In this document: in pieces, positions 1-27,009 of the stretch
Layout of the letters: the number at the start of each line of letters is the position of its first letter
Position numbering within the stretch: position 1 is the first letter of the stretch
Translations under genes and position numbers: made by a program
Assembly (NCBI GenBank): GCA_900708905.1
Contig: CAADRB010000007.1
Coordinates: 294,146-358,145, forward strand
Direction: 5' to 3'
DNA from: Hymenolepis diminuta
Lineage: Eukaryota > Platyhelminthes > Cestoda > Cyclophyllidea > Hymenolepididae
DNA: 64,000 bases
Notes under the pieces: model-generated
Seen by the model: the letters and a program-made list of their open reading frames with translations, nothing else
Database searches by the model: none
What the model was told of the DNA's origin: nothing

Positions 1-3000
1 CATCTGAATAAAAATTAATCATTGTGAGCGCATGAAGAGGAAGTGACGTTGATGGAATTTACTTTTGAAGTAAAAAAAATATCCAATTACTTGTACATAT
101 CCATATCAATGTTATCCGACCACACTTTGAATGAACTCCAGTGATCTCCATCATGTCAAAATCTAAGTAATAATTATCGTTTTTTGTCTGGATGAAAAAT
201 TATCTGAGTGGCAAGATAAAGATTTGTGATATCGTTGATGCCTTGACTTTAATCTCTGCTTCTCGATTTACCTCTTACGGCTTCCTGTGTTAAGATACTT
301 CTCTATGATTAATACTGAAAAATGCTTAATCGCGGGTAATATTTATTATTAATCGTACTCGAAAGATTTCAATAACTTTAACTAACCATATTGCTTGCAT
401 TGTATATTGTATATTACATTCAATATTGATTTAACCATTTATGGAATTAATTTAAGAAACTCTATTCTAGATGTAAATTTGAGTGTTTATATGTATGACC
501 TAATTTAGACTAAACCTGGATTTAATTATCCTGATTTCAGATTGTTTAGATACTGCATTCTAGTCTATTTCATATATATAAATCTCTCTCATTCGAAATT
601 ATATTTACAATCATTATGTCATTGTGAAAACCCAAATCTAGTAGGGACTTTTAAGAAGTCCGCGTGTACCTCAGCGATTTCAAAAGAATAAACTCAAGAG
701 TATCGGAAGTTCAAAGTAAGAACAACTTTCTAGTCTACCTACCAAGGTCATAGCAGTTTTAGAATCAGAAAAAGTTCTATAAAGGGTTTTCCTCTCCCTA
801 ACTCATAAATTTCACTAACATTCACTGAACACCGAATAGATCTTATAAAAGTTTTTTAAGATTTGTAAATACAATCGATCATTAGAAGCTGATTGGTTAG
901 CTTGTTAATTGGGAATTTTAAACTCAAGTCTCCCCCATTAAACTAAAGCTAAACGCGTTTGAAAGACAAATTTGAATTCAACGGAAATTTAAACAGATTA
1001 TAAAGTTGACTAAAATCTTAGGGCTTTGAGTAGACCTCTAAGCGTGAGAAACAATCATATATGAGAAAATACCAACTTCCGACCATCTAAGGTAATAAAT
1101 TGTTCTTTGAAAATAGTTATGAATATATCTGCAACGTAGTAATAAAATAAACCTTATAAATCAAAAACGAAACAACGATAAAATTCTCCATAACACTAAA
1201 GAATAAGTACTTTTAAAAGTTTTCTTTATTGTAAGCATATGACAAGGGTGTGACAATAAATATATTCCCCTATGACACCGAAATATTCACATGTAAAATA
1301 AATGTATGTAAAAGAATTTGCCCTTATTACCAACAATGTACGTATTAATATTGCCAAATTTCAATTAAATTACTCTTTTTAGACTGCATTTGCCTTCCTT
1401 TAGTACACACTACATTTAAATTTCAATATTCTCACATATATCTTTCGTTTAAACATCTCGAAAATTGCCTCAGGATCCAAAAGAAGCTAACTCTATTTTT
1501 AGGCTGATACCTTTTAAACTTCGTAAATAGTTTTGCTCAGTCATCCTTCATACTGGATTGTCAATTACTTGTTTAAAATAACTTTGAAAAAATCTAAGAT
1601 TCATTGTGATCATTATTGAAATCAGACCCTCTACCTTTGTTGAATATGACTCTCAAAAAACAGTCTCACAGAACTACGCAGAAACTTGTTTATATAGTCG
1701 AAATGGGATGGATCATAATCGCGGAACAACTTGTACCTTAGGTGACGGTTGGTAAACTTAAAAGCGATGGGTAAGAAAATATGGCCATGTAGTTTACACA
1801 ATAAATTTGAACGCGGAATTATCTGTGATTATGGTTCTATTTCATAATACTCTTCTTGATATTAAGAACGGCATATTAACTGAAATGGATCAAGATATCT
1901 GGCTTATACATTAAAAACTTAGTTCTGCTATTCTTTGTAATGAATTCACTTAATGGAATTCGCCTACCGGCTTGAAAGTGCTTATACGTAAGTTCGAAAC
2001 TGAAATCAAAGCTTAAAAGCATGTGACACGTACTATAAATGATTTTGAGCTTCGGAGCCCGAGGGCTTACTTTAATGATGCGAGGTGATATATCACAGTG
2101 GCTAAGCTATTTGACTCAGATGGGTGGATTAAAAAAAACAACTGGTTGAATATTCTAATTCTTTGGGAATTATTAGTTAGTTAGATATCAGGTTCCTCGA
2201 ACCCGTACAACACTATTGTTGAAGGCGTTTGAAAACGTTTAAAAATGATCAACGGTAAATCAACCTCTCAACTGACCTATAAAACTTACATATCTAATGA
2301 CCGATATGTAATCTCTTTCAATGTCAAACTTGATAAGAATCATATAATGATTTGAATTTTCTACAAAATCAAACACAATAATTTTAATCGATCTGGCTTA
2401 ACAATTATTATTATTAAATGAATTAAATAACCATGAAATGGAATTACTTTGAATTGCATAACTGTACGATACCGATCATATGAATGCGGGATTGTCAATA
2501 CATTCCACTATTCTTATATGTTGAATGGGAATGAAAGTCAAACGGATATCATGTTTGGGGAAAGATATCATTCTGAGAATCAATACGTACTTTGAGTAAA
2601 CACTACCGCATCGAAAGAAATAGCATATGAAAGAATAAGAAGTTAGTTCAATCAAAGAATCGACCCACTACGATTCCTTTGCTTTCGTAACCTTCCATTA
2701 ACCACTAAGTTTTATAGAATGTCACTGTTAACTGAGGCTTTTCACTTTCAGTTTTTTCCTTGGATGAACTTTACTGACATCTGCTATGTCAAAGCATCTT
2801 AGCTACTATCATTTAGACTTTATTTGGCAATCTGAAAAGTAAATGGTCTAACCAATTTCTCATTCTCAATCCACCGACCAGTCAGTTCTAAACTCCTGAA
2901 CTCTGAACGCTAAAACATTATATGCAACAATTCTTACTTATTTAGTAAAATGTGGAAAACGTATGAAATCAGAATTCTAATGTTCTCCACTCCTGTTCAA

Positions 3001-4950
3001 TCTCTCATTCCAACTTTTTTGTATTCATATGCTTTGATATGGAAGATACATTATTTATAAATTATATACAATTGTAACCATCCATTAGCAGCCAGCCAAC
3101 CATCTCAAAACGATTCAATTTTTAGTTGGTGGAAACATAACCGCATATATAGACAAAGAGATTTAAGAGTCTCAAAGAATGTTCAATTCCGTTTTTATTA
3201 TTTACATTCCGGTTCCACGTTGCTTAGCTATGAATTGATAATGGAAGCAGATATTAGAGCAATATTAACTTGTCAACTATCTCCAGTTACTGCCTTGGTG
3301 TTAGCTACCCATCAATACTTCAGAGTTAGAATTGATGATAACTGATAATAAAGAATCCCGCTACCTTACTACTTAGAAAAAGTGGTTCGTCTAAAACGAA
3401 ATAGAGACGAATGCGAATGAATGATAGGGAAACTACGACCAACCGTCAAGAGAATATCCTCATTCCAGCTAATATTGGTAACTAATATATAAACGTTAAA
3501 ATATGAATTGACAGCATAATTAGAACTCAAATAATATAGTCCCTTTCTAATACAAAGTAAAAACACATTATTTAATTATTTCCGACTTAGACAAGCTAAA
3601 ATATGGCCTTTTTTCAAAATCACTTCTTTAAATACAGATATTTAATAAGTAAAAGTTTCCTCATAATATTGGCCACAAATCATACCAAAAAATATTGCTA
3701 AAACATGACGCAAAAGCAAACCACCTTTAGGTAGAAATTTCCATTATTGACCGAATGCGACGTTACCGACGAATCAAAGGCAAAGCACCAGTCTTAAAAA
3801 ACTCGTCTGCATTATTTCAACAAAATTACATGCGAAATCTCCCCCTTTTCCATTTATTTATTGGTATAAGACAGAATTGATTACTTTAGGTAGCCTGGAC
3901 AGAATTACTATCCTTCTATTTAAATTCCTGAGAGACGAAATTTCGTCACGGCTACATTACTGGTTAATTAAGTAGCCCCTCAACACCCCAATGGCAGTAT
4001 AGATTTTATCAGTGACAACTTATCGTTGCATTAACAATATAAAGTAGCCTCTCGATCAAAGAGAAACCTATCATAATCGTGCCGTGACCACATTTATAAC
4101 AACTTTCCTCATCTGTATTTCATAAATTATTTCGTGAAATATTAGTTAAATATGTTTCAACTATGAGTCAGCCCGACCTTACGCTTCAGCCAGTCACCTG
4201 AGCCACAGGTGTCACTCATGCACTGCGGCCAAGTGACCTGAACTTAATCAGGTTACATCAAATACAGAAACCTCAGGTCTTAACGGCCACATGATAAAGT
4301 ACCTTATGAATATAAAAGTACCGAAATGGAGACCTAGAATAAAGAGCAAAACAGTAACACCGAAGTGACCGGTAGTTGATTATTTTTGGAATTGTCATTA
4401 GAGATTCTGAAATAGCCCAAAAGGCAAGGAGGGAGAGACATGAGCTAGAGAAAGGGAGTGATTTGGTATATAAGGGCACCACAGCAAAGTGTGAGCAGTA
4501 TACAACACCGGCACACCATATTGTACAAGTACATCTTACGCATTCTGCATAGTCAACTACTACAACAACTCACATTCACACACACATAGTTTCATAGAGG
4601 CACAAATAGAAGTGAACCGGGTTCAAGAGGAGTAAAAGACCGGGTTAAGGAATGAGTCCACATTCTATGTGCGTGTTAGGAACAGAAGTTAAACAGTTCC
4701 TTTAAACACTATATATGAGCGTAAATTCATCCGTCCATTCACCACCCTAGCTCAATTTACAAAGGAAAGCCTAAATAAATAAGTAGAGAGAAGAGAAATC
4801 AAGTATAAAATTAGAGAAGAGAAGAGACAGAGTGAGAGTATGCAAGCGCGCATGTTTAACGGTGAATGAGTGTGAAGGAAATTTGTACATTATTAGAGAA
4901 AGAAGAGAGATAGTGAGGGGGAAGGGATAGTGAAAAGAAACTGGCGCCTA
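1..4950. other. Intergenic sequence downstream of the S6 kinase gene
   Basis: A+T-rich sequence with no coding region I can support on either strand; the small open frames here are stop-limited chance frames without family resemblance. The part next to the S6 kinase stop codon, about 4740-4940, is strikingly purine-rich on the plus strand (repeated GAGA/AGAAGAG blocks). It would be a polypyrimidine stretch in the 3' UTR of the minus-strand S6 kinase transcript. I found no convincing polyadenylation signal for that gene. Confidence 0.6.
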
Positions 4951-17407
<12,457 letters not shown>

Positions 17408-20400
17408 CTCTTTTATTTCTAAATAATGAAATGCTAACTGCGCATAATGGATTCGAGTCAAATCGTCACCAGTCGGAAAAATATTTAAAACAAAACTATT
17501 TAATTTTTCAAAGCTAGATTTATTTTTAATATAAAATAATAATTTTTATCATTTAAGAATTATGATAAACTCTTGAATCAGGATTTGTATTTGACTTCAT
17601 TAATTTTTAATTTTCGTATTTATTCTGTTAAAATCTTTAACGAAGAAACCCGGATTTAGAAAATATCAAGGTCATATTAATTCAAAAATATAAATTTTGA
17701 AAAAATTAGATAGTAAAATTAATTATCTGAATGACAGTTGTCCGTATTCAAACTAATCTCAAAATATATTCAAAATTATTATTGAAATTTTTATTATAGC
17801 AATGACACATCAAATTATGTTGAACTTTTTATGAGCAACAATTCAAGAATTGTACTTTACTTTTAAATATTCCTATTGAAAATATGTTTATAGAGCCGCT
17901 ATGTGCGTAATTGAATATTTTAAACTAATAATCAAGTTCAACGCATTATGGCATTCCATCAGGGGAACATACTGACTTATATCTTTGTTTTGACCTAATT
18001 ATTCTTTAGTGCTTTTTATTGGTTACAGGCTGGCAAACGATACAAGCAGTTGATTAACCCCAAATGTAACGTAATTTTGACACTATATTACAACTTATTT
18101 TCACTAGCACTAACCATAAAATATTTCCTTTCCGGTCACCAATTTGAATTTCTCTTTTTGCTCTCATCAATACGGACTATTTCGTCCTAATTCTTCACTT
18201 CTACCCTTTTCTTGTCGCAATGTTTGTGTCGTGACAGGTCTCACACAACATTAACCCCGAAGGTAGTATGATTTAGTTTTACTTAGAAGTGATCAATTGC
18301 TATATAATATCAGTAAATTTAGAGGTAAGCTTTCATATTTTGAAAAGCGCCTATAAAGTGGATATACAACAATCAATATGATATTGCAAAATTTGTATAG
18401 TTTTATTTTAGCAAAAAAGATGCTCCTTTTACTAACATATCCTCGATTCAATCAAGCAATCGCCTGCGCAATTTCACGTAATAAAGTTACAGGACGTTAT
18501 AACTATCTCCAAAATTGGTAAAATTGAAAATTACACAAATCCCTTTTTGGATTGTCTACTTTTAATCATTTTCCTATACTAAAGCTTATTTTCTTCAGAA
18601 CTGAACTTTTCACATTCTTTACGAGTCAAGTTAAGCGTATTGATTTAGCTGAACATTTACCCTAACTTCAATCAATTTACCTATTTTACAGTTTCAATGC
18701 CGAGAAAGCGAATATACGTAATGATAAAGAATTGGTATGATTAATCTTATTTCAATTGTTATGCGAATTGAAAAGACGTTCGTTTTTGAACAAATATAAC
18801 CTTTTAAAAGGATGTTAAAATTGGAAATTGGTCTCAAAAACCTCTCTCCTCATCATAATAAAATTTATTTTGTTCGTACCAAATTGTGATCTCCATATGA
18901 ATGGATTTACTTTCTTCATATCTTTTATCCTCCATTTCTATTCTGGAATTTACTGATTGCAAATAATGTTAACCAATAAGAAGAAATCCAAGGTCAAACG
19001 CTAGTTATTTGTACTAAGTAGTATGTGCTATGACAAGTAACGAATTTCGATAATTTCCATTTGTTTATCAGATGATTATATCCCATTTTAGTAAAAGCAG
19101 CTCAAAAATAGAATAATTTGTAGACATTTTCATTTTTAAGCTATTTTTTATTATTTTAAATACAATTTATAAATAACTATCAGCAGAGGATTACTTGATT
19201 CGCTCCAGAGTATAAGGCTTTAAAAAGACGAGTTAGTTTGTACAATCTCAGGTCTAGAATAAGGCAAAAAACAGGATAGAAGTCATAGGTGAAATGTATC
19301 GGTTCTCACTAAATTTGGCATTAGTCTCTATTTGGATGAGTGTCGTTCGTCTAACCTAACTTGATCTCGATCTGACATCAATGTTATTTTCATCCGATGC
19401 GCTCAGATATAAGCTCTCCTCAGTGTTAAGTTTTCTGCATTTATCTTGTCCTACTCTCTTGTCTTGCCGTGATGCTTATAGCGTCAAAGATCTCGCCATA
19501 GTTCACTCAAAATAAACTCAAATGACTCTGATTTCCCTTTCAGATTCGGATATAGGGAATACCTCAATGTTCCTAATTTACAGCCTTATCGCTTTCTGGA
19601 TTTCACTTAAATTCGAAGTTTTATGCGATCCACAACCATTTTAGAAGGTAATATCATAGCAGTAAATGCAGATGTAAGCAGTCGGATATCAAGCGGTAAC
19701 TTCTAACCTCAATAGCTTTTCAAAGTTGCTTGCTACCAATTTGGATTAATTAGTTTGTGGTTGACTTTGATCTTTTAAATTTTAATTCATCTGCATTTAT
19801 CCACCAGGAAAATCATCACTGCTCGAAGAGCGACTTTCTGCAATGACTGCCCGAGAAGTATTATTCAACAGTGTCATGGATATGGTCAGTATCATATCTT
19901 AATTGTTTAGCGCATTTTATGAAATGGAAATGAGCTGTTAATATTCATATCGAAAGTGGGAAGAAGGGAAAGGTGAAGACAAAATGAATTATTAATAAGC
20001 ATGACAATACAAGAAACTCACCTACCTTAATTGAATAGTTCGAAATATGAATAGTATCGGTAACATATCACTTTCTTAACCATTTAAATGCTCGAATATT
20101 TTTATAGGTAGTTACTTTTCAATCACATTACAAGTAAGAGACTATCAAAAGCGTGATTTAGCAGGCAATTTTGGTTAAGATATGACATCCAATAACCTCT
20201 GATAAGGAGCTCACATTTGTGATTTCGCTAATAAACTGAACTGATCAGTTCGACTGGTTATACATCACTGAGTTTCGATCTGCTAATTTTTGACCTTACA
20301 GGTGGGTATGTCACTTTACGATCGGTACATTGAATTTAATTAACTAATATATTAAAACCAAGATCTAAACAATTTAAATTAAGATCTGGTGGAATTTAAT

Positions 20401-22659
20401 GAGGCTTTAAATGGTTTGATGCATTGCAAGGAAGTCAACAAATGCAATCTCAATAGGCAGCGTACATCCTTTGTCTCAGAATAGGCAAGACATTATCACA
20501 TCTCCCATGAGGTTTTCATTAACGGAAGTGTGGTCAAAATAAATATTTACTAAGGGATATCTTATACCTGTAACCGTATAAAACAGAGGAGCATAGAGAT
20601 TCATAGGAATATGAGTGATAAAAAGGAGAAAAAGAAATGTTAAAGGCTGCAAAGTTTAGGGGAAGCGATCGTCTTGCTGCAGTGGCTACTTTCGCATCAA
20701 GTAGCACGGAGCTGAGTATAATTCTATCTCAGGCACAGGATTTTAATTGGTTCACTCTGTACCCATTTTGATTCGCGAGTTGCCAAGTTATTCAATACTG
20801 ACTGGTCGGTTATAGTACAACTAGCTTTTGCTAAGTTAAAAACTATTGTGGCACTACTGCACTTTGGTCTACTCTACCTTAACATACTGAGTCAATACTA
20901 GTGTGTGGGAAAATGGTATGGGATGCAGATAGAGAGGTTAAAGTGGGTCGAATGCAAGAAAATAATCAACATTAAGAGGAAAATTGTTAAAAATTCTTAT
21001 AAGGCCTATGAAATCAAATCATATCAATGTACCGTTCAGCCTCTATAAAAGCCAATAATGAAAATTGAGAATTAGAAACACCCTCCCTCTCTGATCCTTC
21101 ATTCCCCTGTCCTGTACTCTTGCCTTGCTCAGTGAATTCAATGAATAATTGACACGCATATAAGACATACTCTAGAGGTCGAGCAAACTTCATGGTTTCC
21201 TAAGCTACACAAATTTTGTTCTGATTAAATGTACAAAATGAAGAAATTATTTCAAGGCATCAAGTAAAAGACCTAAACTTTTACTGATTAAAGATTCTAA
21301 CTTCCGCTGCAATACTGAATTTTGCTTGAAGATCACCAAATGGAAACATCTAATCTCATGCGACCAATCTTCAACATATGTAGACAATCGATTTGACATG
21401 ATTGGAAGTATTTAACGTAAACTCGTTTGATATAAATTTAAATATTATAGGCAGGAAAAGATTTGATAGATATCATATTGCAAGACATCTTTAAGATAGG
21501 TCAATTGCATATTTAAAATACGGTATAATGCATTAGGCAGAAATTCTTGATCTCAGCTTGCATCCATGAAATGATTTACAGTTTTCAACATTAGAAGGAT
21601 TCGAAATTAGGGTTTCATTTCTATGCAAATGCGTTTTCTGAAACATGAAAAATAAATATTTTGTATTCGGTTCTACTCTGATGATTAAGGAAAGATTACT
21701 TCCAGGCGATTTTAAAAGTCACGAGATTGATGTTCATTAGTGCACATACAATGGCGCGAATGGCCATCTGCATTGGTGAATTATGCCAACAATAAAAAGC
21801 AGAATTTAATAGGCAAGAATTGTTAAAATATTGATAGATGAATAACTGGAGGAAGATTTCATGGCAAGAGAGGCTCCAAATCGTGTGTTCCTTATAAGAA
21901 TATATTTATATACTTCATTTCGGAATATATTTAAGCAAGACCCTTATTCAAGAATCCCGTGAGCTTGAGGTTGACATCAGTGTTTTATCATATCGAATCA
22001 CCAGCTATAGACATATGCAAATTTTATTTAATTGTCACACATTCCTTTTAGATGGTTACCCTTAACTTCATCATCTATCTAAATGAAGGTTAATTTAATT
22101 ATTCCAAATTATTTTCCATGGAAATAGATTAATTGCAAATATAAACATACGAAGTCAATCGGTCGAGCTGTCTTTATGATATTTTGCCACGAATAAGTAA
22201 CGAGCTGATTGGATATTTCATGATGGTTGAAACCATAATAAATCGTATTGCATATAATTATTCGAAAAAATCAATTTAACTGAAATATCATCAACAGTTT
22301 AGAGTGCAGAGGAGGATAATGTAGCAAAAATGCACAAATATTTGTTTTCTTTTCCCAAGGCAAATTATTCAACATTTAAGAGAACCTGCGAAAATTACAT
22401 GAAATGGAACCAGACATTCACCAAAAAATATGTCGTCAAAGGTAATGGCGAGATTAACTCTGTTATGTCCTTACAACGAAGATACAATCGACGCAATTAG
22501 AGATGCATGCTCATGTAGAAATGCGAATTAATGTTGATGCTTTCAGTGTGTAAAATTCCCAGTCCCCTTATGTTAATCACCAGCGGCACTTAGCTAGGGT
22601 CAAGTGAGGGTATCTTTGAGTTGCTCTCATGAGAAATTCGTCATTTATCACCTCTTATG

Positions 22660-22775
22660 TTAAGCAAAATTAACCCATGTGGTAGGCCATCCACATTACT
22701 GGATGTCCACTGATGAGTATCGATCTCGTGACCTCTGACTTGACAGGCCTACACACTAAACACTGCACTACCGAT
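22660..22775 (-). repeat. tRNA-like SINE-type repeat copy
   Basis: On the minus strand it reads a possible A-box-like start (TAGTGCAGTGTTTAG), then GTCAGAGGTCACGAGATCGATACTC, the second half of which resembles a Pol III B box, then ATCAGTGGACATCCAGTAATGTGGATGGC. The same core, with the CAGAGATCA-GAGATCGAT block, recurs at 29255-29345, 31965-32060, 34735-34875, 34925-35050, 36185-36260 and 62560-62650. Confidence 0.5.
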
Positions 22776-25389
22776 TGCAATAGAAAATATTTCGACTATT
22801 CAAATACTTTCTGTGACATCGAACTTAAGACTAGTTGGTAAATAACTTCTAGAAATGGTTATGTCTGCTTAGATGCAACGTAAATTGTGACACTGCAAGC
22901 AATACGGAGAACAATTAGTAACTATATGTGTAGATTGCATTAGTAAATGTTTACTATTATAAATCTCTACTCTATTTCTAACTCAGTTTGATAGAAACCA
23001 AGAGCTAGTACCATCCTATCATTCTTATTGCATCACATGAACAAAACAACACACAAATTTATTTAAAATCTGTTATGTTCAATTCTGGTCTAGTATTAAA
23101 TTACTTTAATCTAAATGCTGGGTTACCTTTAATTTAAGTATTTCACTATAATTGAAAAATAATATCCTAAAATTATTGTAGAGTAAATCGAGAGTTTTAT
23201 CTACTTATTCCAGTTGAGAACCCTCTGTCGTATCTGCAGCTGCACTGAGATGCTATCTGTTTCTGAAAAAGACATCCCTGCACCCCTTCTGATATGTTTC
23301 TCTTCACTCCAACGCTTCTGTCTGTCCCAAACAGATGAGCAGATGTTACTCCTATTTATATTATTTCATATTCCCTAAGTGAAACCTACTTCAGATGTCT
23401 TATCAATTCTCTCTGATTCCTGTTAAAACTAGATCTACCTACAATCACAGTGATAAAGGGTACAAAATATCCTCTAAAATTATTATCTGTAGTCATAGCA
23501 GCCGTAGAATATTCATTTATTAGATTTAAGTGCATTATTGACCATATTTATCTATTCTATAGATTTTAGTCTACTTAGTAAAGTCAAAACTTTCTGAAAC
23601 AGAAAAAAGATTGCTAACAGCCTGTGCACGAATTATCCTCCATTAATAATTAATGCAGTGGATTTCAAAAGATCTAACTCACAAGCATAATAATGTTTTA
23701 TCTATTAAGATATCACATTCAAAGTTAACTACTTCTAAACGGGGTCCAATAGATTGGGGATTCTTGATTACCATGAAAAAAGTGCACACAATGATATCTC
23801 TTTCATCGTGAATCTTATTTAATACATTTAGTTCACTCACACTTTACCCTACAGAGGTAGCGTCATGTATTTATATAAAAAAATACCTCAGAGGTGATCA
23901 AATTGGGTAGCATTGTTGATATCGCCTAAACTATACAACTATACAACTAAAGGTATAGTATGCAATTAATTAAGCGACAATGAACAAATACAATGAAACG
24001 TTATATTTACCTGTAAAATGCACGTCTACTAGATGGTTTCGTGATTTTAGTTGAAGGTGGCTGAAGACAATCTGCATTCTTGTTCCAAAGGCAACCAATA
24101 CTTTCAACATCTGATATCTTTTGTTTAATAAAAATAATTATTGTGTCTATTTTCTGAATATAATATTATTGATTTGCTCTTTAGGTACCTCTGTCTTCTT
24201 GTTAGATCCTTATTCGTTAATCTCAAACTGAACCTGTTAGACGCAATTCTATGTTGTCAGTGCTTGGTTATTAAACATATTGAAGGGTGAATCTCAATGT
24301 CTTTCCTAAATTTTTATCTATGTCATCACTAACCCCTGAGACCTTATTATCTCGAATTCACAGTAGTGCTTGAAGTGCTTGACCCTACTGCAACCTCAGG
24401 TACCCCTGTGGATAACCATCGTGTGGCCTCAAGTGGCTTATTTTAAATATCGAAATAAGCTAATTAATTGGCCCTTGAATGAGCGTTTGCTAGAGTTCAG
24501 TTTCTCCTTCAGCGATGTCCTAACCCAATCCACCTGTTCATACTATTCCTCCCAAATGAGACTGTATAAAGTCTTTTTTTACACACACGATACACGCATA
24601 CACACACATGTCAATTACCGACTCCCTCACATCACCTCCGTCCCTCAACTCTCTCTTACCCCCTTGAGTTCACCATCGTGGTTAGTTCAATATATTTTAA
24701 CCTACATAACTCTTGTATTCTACTTTCGGAATTGTAGTTTGTTGTTATTATCTGCCAGCCATTAGTTGTTACCTTAATCCCAACAATATCAAGAGTGATA
24801 GCAAACATGGTTAATTGGGGAGTAACTTTTTTTTAGATAGCTGTTAATTGTTCACTAAATCTAATCTAACAAATATTAAATAAAGTCAATTTAGTACAAG
24901 CAGGTAAGGATATAAATTATTATCGAGGAATAACTGTCGAAGCGTTAATGAGTTTTGGAAACAAGGAACTACTGATGGTTATTTACTGTCATTTTGCCAA
25001 CAATTAATTTATTTTAGGCTCATTTCATATCGTGTATCGACCATAATGAAACTGATTTTCATTATGGTTGATTGGTAATGTGTGATAAACTATTCCGGTC
25101 GGGTTTTGCGTTATTGGAGTTTCCCAATAATCTATTGATTCAGTCTGGTCATGTCTGTAGCGGATGCTACACCAATAATTCTTTTGCTAAACCTAAGTAA
25201 TCCTCCTAGCAGTCCAAATAGCCTCTAGTAGAGTCCTCTATTACCAATCCACTCCCAAATTAGCTAAGCTATGCCCAAAATGGTAAGAACCGGTAAGATG
25301 CTGAGTGAAGAGGGTTTACTGACCACTTCGTTGTTTCTTTTTCTCAATGCTTAGTCATTAAATACAAAACCATGCTGGGCTGCAGGGAT

Positions 25390-25510
25390 CTTGATTGCTG
25401 ATTGGTTGAGGAGGTCTCTGCACACACGCCGCGCTTGATCTCAACGCGACCGGTTACATGCCGCACTTCCCGTGGTGAGCTCTAGCGCACGTGATCCAAT
25501 CAGCCTTGTT
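25390..25510. promoter_or_regulatory. GC-richer patch with two opposed CCAAT boxes
   Basis: Within A+T-rich intergenic DNA this patch is rich in CG dinucleotides (CACACGCCGCGC, AACGCGACCGG). It is bounded by GATTGG (inverted CCAAT, near 25400) and CCAATCAG (near 25496), with a CACGTG E-box close to the latter. This looks promoter-like, but no gene start is established; the nearest plus-strand open frame starts at 25528. Confidence 0.25.
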
Positions 25511-25527
25511 AGCGTTGTGAACCCCAC

Positions 25528-25758
25528 ATGTCCGCTGTTTCTTCATACACGCATGCTTTAGCTAAACAGTCAACCTATGAATACACGCCTTCTCGTTCTT
25601 ATCCCAATGAGATTGCTATGCGTCTAGATTCGTCAAGGGTTGTGAGTGTAGTCGAATCAATTCGCATTGTTACTAAACGTAATACTTCCATTTTATCTAC
25701 GTCACTCAATTCTCATAATTCAAAGCACGTGCCACAGTACTTGTTCGTATGCAAATAA
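25528..25758 (+). CDS. Candidate small ORF (76 aa), unknown
   Basis: A 76-codon frame starting MSAVSSYTHALAKQ and ending QYLFVCK, with codon composition less A+T-skewed than its surroundings and a promoter-like CCAAT patch just upstream. I recognise no family, and no splice donor or polyadenylation signal supports it. It may be a chance frame in a GC-richer stretch or the 5' exon of an unrecognised gene. Confidence 0.15.
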   Translation: MSAVSSYTHALAKQSTYEYTPSRSYPNEIAMRLDSSRVVSVVESIRIVTKRNTSILSTSLNSHNSKHVPQYLFVCK

Positions 25759-26527
25759 TTAAAACTTAGCAATCAGCAAATATATTTCGAGGGAGAAGGT
25801 CATTATCAATGCTTAACTATCGCCAGTATAAGATTTCAACTATATGGCTAACTTCCTCTTCCAGGTTTCATCTTCTCTATCTACCCAGAGAGAGGAATGA
25901 TTTTCGATTCATGATCGGACACGAGTGACGGAACTCCTTAATAATACAAGTTCTAAGTACCTCTGCCTGGTCTTACTTTATTTACTCTTTAATACGTGGA
26001 GCTGGTCCATTTCCTCAACATTGTTTCATGTAAAATTGAACTGCTCCCAAAGACCATTGTCTCTTCGGCAAATTTGATGCGAAATCCTTGCATTATCCGA
26101 CGGACAGATAGGGGATTTCAAGTCCCCTATCTTATCTCAATAAATGAGTTCTTCAGTAAGTAGGCATTTTCGGCTGACTGTTAAACTCTTGTAAATAAAC
26201 TCTCAAAAGTTCCACTACTATTTTCATCTAGTAAATATATTCAGACAACCCCTTGAGCACTTGGGACTTCAACCATTCGGCACGCGGCTGAATACTGTAG
26301 GCATAACAGTTAAAGTACTATTCAAATATTGGTACAACTATCCAACCGAATTACACTAGTCGATTAAGGGCAATAGTGTATAAAATAGTGACTTAACTGT
26401 TCTCTCTCTTTTCGTACGAATCGACGAGCACAACGATTAAAACAACTAATTACGCTAATCAATAGATGGGTAAATGAATTTACCACCTAGTGACTACAGA
26501 AGGTAATATTTATCCCCCATTACAGAA

Positions 26528-26809
26528 ATGACAATCGGTGTCTTAATCAGTATTTTGTGCACTGTTGGCTTGGTAATCAACGTACATAACAGTCAAGTGA
26601 GAGGTTACGATATTGTTGTCCATCGGCGTACAATCAGCGAACAGAATGGCCAAGTGCATTGGCTAAATTCGACCACCGGATTTCTCATGGGATCGATCCA
26701 AAAAAGCTTTAAAAGCACTTTTCGAAACAGGTTCAAAAAGTCAACTAGTAACATCACTATTAAATTACAGAAACAAGCAATCTTGAAGAAAATAGGTTAT
26801 ATAATGTAA
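26528..26809 (+). CDS. Candidate small secreted or membrane protein (93 aa)
   Basis: The frame starts MTIGVLISILCTVGLVINVH, a classic hydrophobic signal-peptide-like N-terminus, followed by a polar, basic remainder (KSFKSTFRNRFKK). A pyrimidine-rich stretch ending CCCCCATTACAG lies directly before the start, and a strong donor (GTAAGT) overlaps the last codons. The open part may therefore be one exon of a spliced plus-strand gene. No family recognised. It is antisense to, and just past, the 3' end of ULK. Confidence 0.25.
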   Translation: MTIGVLISILCTVGLVINVHNSQVRGYDIVVHRRTISEQNGQVHWLNSTTGFLMGSIQKSFKSTFRNRFKKSTSNITIKLQKQAILKKIGYIM

Positions 26810-26853
26810 GTGTAGATGACACAGTTATAAGTGTGATACACGCTTGAAAGCAA

Positions 26854-27009
26854 ATGGATAGCAAGGACTATACTGCCATGAAAAAGGGAAAGGAGGATGT
26901 GAAAAGCGTTCATGATGCCCATAAGGGATTAAAAGTTAGTCCAGTTCCATCATCACTACCAGAGAACCAGTCACTATCCACCGTTTATGTACACTCAACG
27001 AACACATGA
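26854..27009 (+). CDS. Candidate micro-ORF (51 aa) antisense to ULK 3' end
   Basis: Frame starts MDSKDYTAMKKGKEDVKS and stops at 27007-27009, 50 bases from the ULK stop codon on the other strand. It is polar and lysine-rich at the start and Ser/Pro-rich later. It lies 44 bp after the signal-peptide-like frame at 26528-26809, but I could not join the two by a phase-consistent intron. No family recognised; possibly spurious. Confidence 0.15.
   Translation: MDSKDYTAMKKGKEDVKSVHDAHKGLKVSPVPSSLPENQSLSTVYVHSTNT

Noticed and set aside
24370..24765. 131-codon plus-strand open frame
   Set aside because: Runs through a CA-type microsatellite, has no splice or promoter support and no recognisable protein features.
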